Assembly: GCA_015657535.1 (NCBI GenBank)
Contig: JADHZB010000755.1
Location: forward strand, 1-47,980
Reading direction: 5' to 3'
DNA: 47,980 nucleotides
Source: Nephromyces sp. MM_2019
Taxonomy: Eukaryota > Apicomplexa > Aconoidasida > Nephromycida
In this document: one piece after another, positions 32,062-42,776 of the stretch
How the letters are laid out: each line of letters opens with the position of its first letter
Numbering within the stretch: the stretch's first letter is position 1
Program-made: the position numbers and the translations under genes
Notes under the pieces: model-generated
Databases searched by the model: none
The model's input: the letters and a program-made list of their open reading frames with translations, nothing else
Told to the model about the DNA's origin: nothing

Positions 32062-33485
32062 GTAGGCTTTGTGTGTATAATCGGGAATATCTTACAATGT
32101 TTATTACATGAGAAGCCCCTCGTCGTGTTCGATTTTCTTCGATTTGGATTGGCAATGAGTAAAATGCTTATTTGTGGGGAATTAGCTGGTTTATCCGCTT
32201 TTTTTGCATGTGAATGATTCTGCTTTACCGCGTTTTTGCTCGTAAATTTTGCAGATTCATAGCTTTTTTTGCGTAGTATCGTTTCCAGCACGAAGTTTCA
32301 ATTTTTCTCTATCCAGAGTAACATCTATTGATAAAACTTTCTGAGTAGTTTATATACGGTATAGTCTGTTTTATTACGTGTATCAAATATATATACTTTT
32401 TAAAAGCATTTTCCAGTTCTTATCTACTCTGAACCTTGTTATTCGTGCGGCATGCCTTTTTTTAGTGCTTTTAGAGCGCTTTTTTGTTTCATTTCCTTAC
32501 TTGTGCGTGGCGGCGGCAGTATACTAGAAGCTGAAACTTCATACCTCGCGCAGCTCGTAATCGTGCTCTTTTACCCTCGAAATTTCTTTATTTTTTTCAT
32601 GAAACATAACATTTACCAAGCAGAAACAAAATTGCTTTGTTCACTTTGCAAGCAAACCTGGATTAATTACCTGGTACTCGTATTACTTTTCTATTATTAT
32701 ATTTGCAAACGTTTATTTACTTTATAGCCCATGCTCACTTTCAATTTCTTGAGAAAAGGCTCGTAGCTAGTTTATTGTTTTGGCACGTGCCTTTAGCAGC
32801 AAGTCGCAGTTCGTATGCAAGCTTATGAAATGGCTTTGTTTTGGTGTAAATGTGTGTGTCTTTCTTCTTCCTAGATGTTTTTTGCGTCTAAATTCTTTCT
32901 TTTTTGAAGACTGCACTGATCCTGCATGCATGTGGCCCTAGAAGATTGTCTCATTTGTGATATGCTTTAGCTATCTAGTTATGGGAGCTGTCTTTTTTAC
33001 TGAAAGGACCTCATTAGCTTACGGCTCTTCAGCCATGCATATATTTCATATTAAAGTTTCATTGTTTACACCTTGTTTCCTTGCATAGCTTTGTTTGTGT
33101 TTATTGTACGTTTTCCTTGAATTAGTCCATAATGCGAGAATCTTCACATTAACATGCAACTCTGTGGTAGTCTGCCTCCTGAACTTTCTCTATTTCACGG
33201 TTTTATTCCAGGTTTTTCTCCAGTGAAAAAAGCGCTTTTCGTTTAATTTCTGGATTTTTGCTATTGTTGGACTGTTTTCTATTTTAATGTGCTGCCTTTT
33301 TCGTTTTACTGCCTGCTGAGAAAGCCTCTGCCTCAATAGTATACTGGACTTAGCTTCATTGTTTTCCTGAGTTAATTCTTACCTCCTTGTCCCCTTAAGA
33401 AAGATTTTTCTTCAATATGCTACTCTATGTCACATCCCTATATACGAATTAAAGATCACTTGGTTTTTTTTGCACACTGCAATTG
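32062..33485. other. T-rich spacer, nothing firm
   Basis: The frame after 32061 stays open to 32217 and may be coding or intron read-through. A hydrophobic 91-codon frame at 32452-32727 is T-rich and unconvincing. The rest, 32.7-33.48 kb, shows no exon pattern and probably contains the promoter of the gene starting at 33486. Confidence 0.35.
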
Positions 33486-35149
33486 ATGACTCAAAGATTC
33501 ACTGAATCTTTTGCCTTTATAAATTGTATGGACGAAGTGGCAGTGAAGCTGTTTAAACGGCATTTGGCCTTTTTTCCTTTTGGATATAACGTGACTTTTT
33601 TGTTGTGCTTTTCCACGGTGTAGAGCTTGCAAGCCAGTTGGAGTACTGCTCTATATCATGGGATCGCCACCTTAAAACAACACTGCATTACCTTGTGTGT
33701 AGCCTTCTTATGCTCCAAGACTCCTATACTCGATGGCTACTCTGGAGTATCGCAGTTGGCAGCTACTTCCTTCAATCCTAGATCTTGTGGGGGAAAACGT
33801 AAAGGTTCGCCTATATGGGCCACTATAAAAGATTTTAGATGACAGGATTTTTGTTGGGGACAAGAGCAGAAGATGCACCATACGAAGCATCAATACCTGA
33901 AACATGAGAGCTCTCTTATTTCTAAGCAGAATCCTAAGCTTATATGTGGCATAAACTTGCCAGCAGCGAGCGATAAGCACGTCGAATATGATGTTAATGT
34001 TAGCTGCCACGCAGTCTAAATTAGTTGCATGTAATTAAAATTCCATTATCGATTATTACGGGGGTATTTTTTCTCGAATTTCCTAGTAAACTTTGTTACG
34101 CATCTAAAAATTTTACTAGGAAATTCAAAGAAAAATCTTGACGATGTTCTTCACTTGATAATATGTAAGAGATTGCCTATTCTGATTCGTGAAATATCAG
34201 GAAAATGGGACAATAAGTGCGAAACTCAGCATTTACTTCCCGCTTCATAATCTAATGTAGCTTCTAAAGCTCTTCAGGATGTAATGCCGGCGCAAAATTT
34301 TTGTATTAAGTTACTGAATCTGCTAGGGAAAATAACTTTTCTTTTTGGTTTCTCTAGTAAAGAGAATATTTGGAAGAATGCTGCTTCAAAGTGGAGAATA
34401 CGGAAGTCTTTTCCCAGATGCAATCGACTGTCTGCGTATTAGCGTTTGGATAAAGTCAGAGCTGAAGATTCTTTGCCTTTAAAAAAGGCTATTTTGTTAG
34501 GTTTCTCGTCGTAGAGATAGACACTACTATTTGTCATATACCTCGTTAGAGTTCGCTTTTAAGGGAACTTTCTTGCGAGCGCTGAGGACTAAGAAATTGA
34601 TGAGGACTACAAAATTTTCCCCTCACCATGTTCCAATTTTGTAGCGCTACTACCTCAAAGAGATTTTAGTGCCAAGATTATGCGGATTGTAAATTTTTAT
34701 GGTGTGCAACTCGGTCTTTTTCAGCTCTTATCTTTAACGCAATTAGTACCTTCAGACGCACTTTACTGTAGTTTACCAGGTTTCGAGATTGCGCAGTTTC
34801 GGTAGCTTTTGGGCTTATCTACCGGAATAATTTTTTAGCTGCAAATTTTAGCTTTTTGATTGGCCATTTTTTAGATTTCGTGTGTGATGATTTGGATGAG
34901 CAGCTAATCCTTAAGGTGGCTCTTCTTGTTTAGGGGCCTTATTTTTACTGTGCGATAAAGCACGCGAGCCTTCTGGATATTTTTACTTATCAATTGGGAT
35001 AAAATACAAAAGATAGTGCTGAGGGTGTATTGATGTATATTTTTCGAAATTTATACAAGGAAAAGCATGATATAGTACAGCACGCACATTCTCTTCATCT
35101 CTGCATAGCAGAGAAGAAAACCATTTTTCCCCCTTTTGTGAAACGTTGA
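33486..35149 (+). CDS. Multi-exon helical (solenoid-like) protein, about 325 aa visible
   Basis: Exons: 33486-33590 (start MTQRFTESFAF), 33626-33746, 33782-33798 (17 nt), 33846-33998, 34120-34164, 34261-34302, 34358-34454, 34501-34544, 34594-34688, 34725-34779, 34839-34915 and 35024-35149 (stop TGA 35147-35149). Codon phase matches at every junction except 33998/34120, where a piece is missing or misplaced. The protein is almost entirely amphipathic helices (IFGRMLLQSGEYGSLFPDAI, LLSLTQLVPSDALYCSLP, FSFLIGHFLDFVCDDLDEQL), as in HEAT/ARM-type solenoids. No named family could be assigned. Exon 12 may end earlier at a donor (GTGAAA, about 35138), in which case the gene continues; segments at about 35645-35671 and 35837-35970 would fit. 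Coding exons here are 17-153 nt, so long-ORF searches see almost nothing. Confidence 0.6.
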
Positions 35150-37034
35150 TAGAATATTCCCGGTAAAATTGCCAGTAATTTTTGGCTAGACTGTGTCCTA
35201 TGATTTGTCTTTGTGTAATTTGATGTTCTCTTTATCAGTTTCATGAGAATCATGTTTAGCCATTTGGCATCAGCTTGCTTCTGATCTGAAGTTTCATCTT
35301 ATTAGATGTGTGTTTATATCTTTTTATTTTGTCGAGGCGACTATTGACTGTTTCTTTTGCTATGGAGTAGCTCTTTAGATAGTCTATCGCATGCTTCTTC
35401 TTGTTTCATGTTTTGAGTCGCTGCTTGAGCAATGTCTGGCGATTTCTCCTTTGTTAATTTTATCTTTTTTCAGTACCTTTGGTCTTATTGAAATGTACTG
35501 CCTCAAGGATAGCTTATTTTTGCGTGCATAATTTTTTAATGAACACTTTTAAGTTTTTTACTCTTCCTTTTTGGAGACTATAAGTTCTGCTTATCTCGAA
35601 TCGTTTTGAGATAGATATTTTATACATTTACTTACATAGAGTGACTGGTATTATGCTAGGACACGGGTAAGATAGAAGAAGCATTCATTAGAAGAAATTT
35701 TGCTAAGATTACAGCACATGAGCATATATTTTTTTTTTTGAGATATTTCCTGAATCAGAGAAAAGGGTAGTTTTCTTTCTCTGAAATATCTTCTCGAACA
35801 TGATATGGGTATAAGTTATCTTTTTCTGTATTCCAAAGACATCCGAGTTCTTTGAATGCTTACAAAAGAAAGGTGACCCGGTCGTATCGGGGAGAAAGAA
35901 GCTAGTCTGGTGCTTGCTCCACTGCTTGAGCCATATCCATCTCTACCGTGAAACAAAAGGCTTGGTGTAGTGTTTCACTTTCATCGCTTAGTCTTAGCTA
36001 TTAATCGAGTTGTTTTTAGCATGATCAGGAAGTTAGTTTTTATACCAGTATTACCGCAAAAACTGAGCTTCGTGCTAGTTCTTCTCAAAGTTCTGGGAAG
36101 CAGAGAAGTTTACTAGAAGATGCAGGAGGTGTGAAAGCTTGATGCTTTCACATGAATTTTTGGTATTTTCCGGAGTTTTGTCGACTTGTTTTTCATTCAA
36201 AGTACTGCTGCCTGATTGTAGTAGATTTTAGTCTGACATGATTTCTTATCAATAAGGTGTTGCGAAACTGGATTCGATCGAGCTTTTCAGCTCTCTTATC
36301 TAAGAATTCCTTGAAACGCTTTTATGAACGCAGAATTATCTTCCGATTTAAATAGGGATTCATGGCAATTCTCGAATGCACCGCTTTTTTCTTCTAGAGT
36401 ATTGGAATGCCTGCTTTTTTGTGGAAACTTCTTCTAACGAGTTAAAAATGCTATGAAATCTGCATTCATTATGCCAATATTATAAAAGAAGTTGCAAATG
36501 TTATTTTCTGTGTCTTATTTGATTTTTTTGTGATTGGTACGTGCATAGGTATTAGGGAGGCATGGGTATGTGGGAAGCACAGGTGATTTGTTTTTGTTAC
36601 TTAAATTAGTTTTAATTAAATACAAATTATATATTTTTATGGGAAAATCTATAAATTGGGAAATTATATGGGAATTGTGTGTGTTCTTTGTTGAGGTAAA
36701 AACGTTGCAGCCACTCGAGGTCGTTATCTTTAGCTTGTTTTCGACATTCTCTTCTCCTGCATGACTCAACAATCGCTAAGCTGGAATGGCTGAATTTTAT
36801 TTTTTAACTTAGAGCAGTTATTCGTATTGTGCGACTAGCTGAAAATGATCTCGCACTATGTCTTACTATAATTCTCTGCAAGTAATTGAACTCTGATATC
36901 ATTATTGAATGCAATGCATGTACTTCTGTACGCCTTCTTATGCAGAGAAAACAGCCTAGCATTGAGTTTCTATAAAATTATGACTCGACCTCTGACTCTA
37001 TCTACAGCTATGGCGCTTCTCAACACTATCCATA
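35150..37034. other. T-rich stretch with possible further exons of the preceding gene
   Basis: Candidate plus-strand coding pieces are about 35645-35671 (SDWYYARTR, donor GTAAGA) and about 35837-35970 (PKTSEFFECLQKKGDPVVSG, then RKKLVWCLLHCLSHIHL, stop TAG). A hydrophobic segment at about 35377-35530 is open but less certain. About 36.0-36.9 kb has nothing convincing. Confidence 0.3.
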
Positions 37035-39051
37035 ATGAGTCTTTCCTTAGCGTACCTGGGAGTTTCTGGACTTCAGGGTAAGCAATGAGAAGTATTGCAT
37101 TAATACTGAGCTGTTTTATATAAAAACCTACTGCATAGTATGGTACTGGGAACTGCTTTTAGTTTAGCAGTATGGTTGCCATTAATTGACCCTATTTTAG
37201 CGCTTTAAATCTATCAGTGTTTCAGCCTTGGCTGATTTTGTACGCGCAGGGGAAGTAAGGTTTGGGTATGAGACGTCCTTGTCCCGCGATTACTCTGGCT
37301 TGCTCTTAATTCTCCTAAAAGAATTAAAAGATAGGATTTCGAGCACAACGTTTGAAGATACTAATACTGCATTTGATTGGTCTGCCATATCATTTTCGAT
37401 GGTTCTAGCTGGTCTTTATACTTGGTTAGTTTCCACGTTTTCTATTGCGTAATATCGGGCAATTAACTTTTTTTTGCCAAATTTTCCTTCCATGATTTAT
37501 TCGGAATTGTTATTTGCAGGCCTGCAGCCGAAGATTCAATGCTTCCTGTACTTCTGGATAGAGCCTGCGCTTTGGTATGTTTTATCACATTCCAGTGGCA
37601 TGATATTATTTTTAAATCTTTGCCCTTTCCACGTCACTTTAGTATTCCAGCGAGTGTCTAGTACTCTGCGTGGCGCACCTTGATACTGCTTTATGACGCT
37701 TTCGCGTAATCCTTTTTTCCTTTGGTTTAGCGCTTCCTGCAGCTGTTTCTTCAGTTTACCCTAATAAGTATAATTCCTAGCACCACTTGCTCTCATTTTT
37801 CAAAAGGTTATGTTTTGTCATTCTATACGTCATTTATCAGCTGCATCAGAATCTTACTAGTGCCAACACGCATATATGTTGCCAAGTTTCTTTGAAATGT
37901 TACCATGTTTTTCCGTATGTGTATTGCGGCCCCAGCTTAATGAACGGAATCTAGAGCATTCTGGATGGGTACAGTATTATATTTATCAGTGCATTTATTG
38001 TGCTAACGCCGAGAAACCATCAAACGAGGCCGATATTAAGAAGGCTGTTCCGGTTTGGATGCAGTCTTCTATAAAATCTCGCTGGTTAGATGGCTTATTG
38101 CTCAATGGACAGAGGCAGGTATATCTGTAGCTTTAGTATGCTTATAGCTAGAGCTCTATAATAAAGTCTAAAAGTGCCCTACTTCCCATTGTGAACTTTT
38201 CTTCTGATTTAAGTGCATGATGTTTTTAAATATTACGTGTTCTAAAACAGAGCTCCACTGCTTATTGTGAGATCTTTAATACTGTTCGTAGGGCACCGAA
38301 AATATGCAAGAAGAAGTAGATGCGATGCTCAGAAAATTGAATGAATCTCCCTGTTTAGTCAATTGTTCTTTTGGAACTATGAACGATGATCAGCACGCTT
38401 GGTTTGTAGGGCATTTATTGCCCATGCGAAATTTAGCTCTGGAATACGATGGTTTGCTGCCTTTGGGTAATACTTATATATGATGTTTGTTCTCATAAAG
38501 ATAGTAATGAAATAATTTTTTTCCGCTTATCTTTGAAATAGCTATATTAGCAAGATTGTTAATTTTGTAGGCCCTGGCAGACCATGGCCATCAGGGTTGA
38601 TTCAACTTAAGCAGCGACTACTTTCATTGTTGGGAATCCATAGTGCCGTGGTTCACAGGTAACAAGTTAGTTAGTTAACCAATATTTTGAAGAAATTCTA
38701 ACAATAGCTCTTTTTTAGTTTTTGTCCGCGCACTAATTTTCAGCTTGTGCAGCCGAGATATGGTTGCTGTCGTTTTTCATGATTGTGTCTACTTAAGTAT
38801 ACGTATGTAGGTGTAATATAAAATACAAGGAAACTTCGATTGTTATTGAAGCTTTTTTCAGGACTCTTTGGAAGTCAGTTAGCGACGATAACCGAGTGAT
38901 ACTATTATCTCACTTACTCAGCCAGTTTCCAAAGCGCGATAACAGTGAAAAATTGTCTGATACAGGATTTTCACCGCAGGGTACTGCTGTGTTTTTGAAG
39001 CATAAAAAGAAGAAATTTGATGCTTGGCCTCCTTCTAAGATTATAGCATAA
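37035..39051 (+). CDS. RAP-domain protein, 310 aa
   Basis: A putative organellar RNA-binding or RNA-processing protein. RAP-domain proteins of Apicomplexa are mostly thought to act on mitochondrial or plastid RNA, which is family knowledge rather than something shown here. Seven exons: 37035-37077, 37226-37424, 37520-37574, 37936-38118, 38292-38466, 38571-38658 and 38862-39051 (stop TAA 39049-39051). Phase agrees at all six junctions. The N-terminal two thirds is helical (SLAYLGVSGLQ, GLLLILLKELKDRISSTTFE), as in the helical repeats that precede RAP domains. The C-terminal RAP domain spans about residues 205-275: it opens with NLALEYDGLLPL (family pattern ALEVDGP), continues LKQRLLSLLGIHSAVVHRTLW, split between exons 6 and 7, and ends in a helix (VILLSHLLSQF). 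A basic tail follows (LKHKKKKFDAWPP). The protein is short for the family, so further 5' exons may exist; an in-frame acceptor lies near 36944. Confidence 0.85.
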
Positions 39052-40251
39052 CCTATACACCTGTTGCTCCCCGCTGAAATCTCTAGCCGATATAGTTTAT
39101 GCAGATTCAAGTCAGGAAATGAACCCTTACAAGGTTGCTTTGATTTTTTCTTTGGTAATAGAATGCCTAGCGCTCAATTTTGGAATTCTTTTCTATGATT
39201 TGGTTGCTTTCTGGGTATGTATTAATTATGTATGAATCCAAAATAACCACCTTTTACATTTTCCAGCATTTTGCGTTTGTAATAAACTTTTTCTTTGACG
39301 ATTCAGCGTAGCTTGCAATCACTGTGGATACTCCATCGCCGTTTCAATTGAACTAGTGTATGAATATTTGTGTATTCGACATCTTGAAGCTGCTGTGAAT
39401 CAGTTCTTCTGTGCATGACTTGCGGTAGTACTAGTACTTTTGGAACATATTAAGGAAAGCTTAATCAATTTATTAACTAGCACAATGCAGCCGCTCGAGG
39501 GCTCACTAAAATTTGCCTCGACAAGTTGCGTTGTTTTTTATTCATTCTTCAATTGATGGTAGCTTAAAATAATATATAATTATCGTGAAGTTTTCGCAAA
39601 GGTACCGCGAGTATCGTGTGGACTCAGTTCATTTTTTTCTGAATCTCATACAGATAGACGCATCATTCCCCCTGCATCACTAATTGCCTAGTTATTTCAA
39701 ATATCATGGCAATGACATTTCAAAGTTATTTCTTTGATCTAATGATATATATGGTGCTTGCTTTGAAATTACGGTATTTTGTGCGGTTATGCCGATTTTG
39801 TCTAGTTTTCTATTCATTCTCCTGTATGAATTTCATGATTTTGCTATGCCAATGCTTAGCATGGTGCTATCGTCCTCCTCTGAAGATTATCATGTGGTAG
39901 CGATAAGGCTGCTATGAATTCTGCCACACTTTTTTACTTGGATGCGGTATTGACCGCTGTAGCTTACCCAATTCATTCTTTCTAGCTCTGAGCTGTTATT
40001 GCAATCGGTATTAAAATGCTGTTTATTATAGGTGCTCGAATACGCTTGATTTTATGGATAGATCAGGTCGGTGAAAATATAGATACTGTGTGATTTCTCC
40101 ATTCTAATAATATAAAGATTAAAGCCGCGAGTTTTTCAGAAGATGTACATACACGCAGGCGGAAAGTGTGTATACTAGCTTACTGTATAAGGCCTCTGCA
40201 GTACGAAAAGTTTTATGGGAAGTAATAGTGGATACAGTTTTGCTCATAAAA
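39052..40251. other. AT-rich intergenic stretch
   Basis: A 64-codon frame at 39706-39900 is hydrophobic and low in information. No exon, repeat or RNA gene is supported. The last few hundred bases probably hold the promoter of the LamG gene. Confidence 0.4.
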
Positions 40252-42301
40252 ATGTCGGCAGCTCTTGAACAGTGCTTGTTAGTTTCACTTATATCATTGT
40301 TTTGTGAATCATTCATTTTTTCGGTCAATTCTAATTGGTTAGCAGTAGCTACGCCATTTAATGAGCGTAAAATAGACATTAAGATGTCGAATAAAGGGTA
40401 CCAAGAGCCACTGGCAGGCTCCAATAATGATGCCAATAGCCATTGTGCTAATTCCCTCTATGTTCCGGAAGCATTTTGTTTGGGTAAGAACAAAAATTTT
40501 AGAGCTAAAATTTTGAGATTGGGGCGTTGTAATGCTGAGCAGAACACTCCAGCAAAGTTTTTATGCCTCCTTCGTCATCGGAACATCTGGCTGGAATGTG
40601 GACATTTGATAATATGCTCAGCGCAGATATATCTGGGAACAAAAATCATATGATTGGGAAGTATTTTTCGGGGCCTGGATTCAATGGTTTGAGGAATCTA
40701 TTTATTTTCTTGCTGGTAAACTAGTATGTTGGGTGTACGAGCAGGACATGGCAGCAGTGGTGCTTTTTTTAATGGTAACAGCACGTTCTTGGATATTGGG
40801 AGCTAAACCGTCATTTTATTTAATTTCTTCCGAGTAGGCGCATTTGCTTTCGTAAAAGGTAACGAAGGACTAGCAAGTCACGAGTACACCGTGTAAGATA
40901 AAAGAACCATACAATGAGCACCATCTGGTAAATTTAAACTAGTGGCTGAATAATATTGGGATCAGTTCATTTTGGATATATCTTTTGGATACGAATCCTG
41001 GCAATACTCGAAACATATTTACCCGCGGGTAATGCTCGCCATTAGAAACTTTTAGGTAGCCCTTTGAACTATTGTGACGTTTCAGTGACTTTGAGCGGCC
41101 TTCACCTGCGATAATGCTGCATTCCTCGAGCAACCGGCTAATAGTGAAGATTTCTACCTCCAATAACTCCGCTGAAGAGCTACACTCTCACGGTATATTA
41201 AAATAAATCACAATGCAATTTCGTTCTGATTTATTGAAGCTTAAAGACTATAGTATGCCATCGTAATTTACATGTCCAATGCCTGTGTACGTCATAGGTG
41301 CTATTCTTGATCGACGTTGGACCTTAGTATCAGGTGTGCGGAATAGCCCTTACTTACGCTTATCTAGTGCATGCCTAGCGCTTCTCACGTTTCTAGTGGC
41401 ATGTGACAAACAGTATCTGAAAGTCTATATGAACGTAAGTCATAAATTATTCATTTAAAGCTATCAATACTATGCAAAAAGTGCAAAAACTCATTTCAGG
41501 GCATCCTTGATTCTTCACTGGTTTCTTCGCGCTCTGATGACGCAGTAATAGTGGCAACACATTTTATCAATGTTCTATGTAGAAATTGAGAGGGGAACCT
41601 ATTATCAAGTCCGGTAATATAACCATAGGATCAAATAATATCGGCTTCATTCCGGGATTTGAGGTATGAGCATCTCCTGACATGCTTAACTCTGTGATAC
41701 CGTCGTGCTACATAGGGATATTTCGATGACCTGAGGTTTTATTCCGAAGCCTTAAGTGTAAGATCATTTATCTCCGTCGTGGGAGTTACACTTGTATGAA
41801 ACCTTCGAAAACCGCGCTACGATCCTGGTATTTAGGAACAAAGACTAGCAATGTTAGCACTTCCTTCTTTGACGGGTATGTACTGCTATTGAGCATAGCC
41901 TGTGGGTTAGTATTATTAGTTATAATCGTGGCCTACATCATTAAGGATTCAACAATGATCAAGGGGTAGTCCTCGGTTCGCCTATACAACCCCCGCCGTG
42001 GACGGATTTGCAATTAGCTAATTGTGCAGGTTGCCGCAGTTGCAGCTTGATGGAGTTCAGAAAGGTCAACCTGTGCCCAGCCGGATTCAGGAGCTGTACA
42101 CTGGAAGATCTTCACACGGGTTCCCTGAAAGTTTTACGAGCCAACGGTATTACATTTATAGGAAAATACACTGACATTCACCTAGATTTGATCTATATCT
42201 CAGGCTGGGTTCAGGGGCTTCCCACTATATGGTATCACGAATCCGAAGGCCCAACCGCGAGCGACGACTTACGCAATGGCTTCTGTTGTCAGAGCCAGTA
42301 G
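40252..42301 (+). CDS. Secreted LamG/concanavalin-like protein with C-terminal Cys-rich module, 415 aa
   Basis: Thirteen exons: 40252-40483, 40558-40660, 40725-40774, 40838-40892, 40966-41028, 41086-41192, 41298-41333, 41397-41434, 41500-41544, 41583-41663, 41716-41757, 41836-41875 and 41946-42301. Phase agrees at all twelve junctions; introns are 38-105 nt. I start at 40252 because it gives a clean signal peptide (CLLVSLISLFCESFIF). After a linker, a LamG/ConA-like jelly roll spans about residues 85-290, with the family landmarks AGMWTFDN..DISGNKNH, GAFFNGAFAFVKG, EYTVSFWIYLL, FTRGDFERPSP, RRWTLV..CDKQYLKVYMNG and GYFDDLRFYSEALSEQRL. The last exon carries a cysteine-rich module (LANCAGCRSC, LCPAGFRSCTLEDLHTGSLK, terminal GFCCQSQ). 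No transmembrane segment follows, so secretion into the parasitophorous space, an organelle or a wall is inferred. Glycan binding is possible for this fold but not shown. Confidence 0.9.
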
Positions 42302-42776
42302 CTACATACAAATATGAAAACCTTTTTTTGTGTGATTCATCTGGTACTTTTTAGGAAGTACATACCTATACTGTATAACCCACTCTAAGCACTGCTTAGC
42401 TAGCTTTTTGTAAAATACATCTCCTTAATCGATGCTTCTTTGTATAATTCGTTGCTGGGGTTTAGCAGCGATGGGCCCGTATGAAGCTGACAATAAATAG
42501 CGGTACTGCGACAAATTAGAGGTCTCATGGAGTTAAACCCTCTGCTGCTCTCCGTATTTTCTAGGTTTCGAACGCTATTATCCAAGCGAAGTATATTGAG
42601 TTTGATCAGCCCTAGTCTTCACCGTAAATATGCATTAAAACTCACAAGCTAATGTCATGCATGCAAACTATTTTCAGGCACCATGCTAACCAGCAGTTTT
42701 GTACCAGCATAGATTTAGCTATATTAAGCTGGTTTAAGAATAAGTTAAATACATAATTTCAAATAGGAAATTGCGC
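42302..42776. other. Convergent intergenic region
   Basis: This lies between the stop codons of the LamG gene (+) and the coiled-coil gene (-). A 61-codon minus-strand frame at 42400-42585 reads moderately well but has no splice link to the coiled-coil gene. I leave it unannotated. Confidence 0.45.

Noticed and set aside
32052..32291. Minus-strand Lys/Asn-rich ORF
   Set aside because: It is antisense to a plus-strand exon with strong splice sites and to its open continuation.
35360..35395. A 12-nt GT..AG gap that would join two open segments in one frame
   Set aside because: Twelve nucleotides is too short for spliceosomal removal. More likely the segments belong to different frames or one is not coding.
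40484..40653. Read-through of the first LamG exon to a 161-residue protein ending at 40653
   Set aside because: A donor at 40484 and an acceptor at 40557 restore the LamG frame; read-through lacks any family pattern.
42400..42585. Minus-strand 61-codon ORF as a further 3' exon of the coiled-coil gene
   Set aside because: The coiled-coil gene already ends at a stop codon at 42777 with no donor linking onward.
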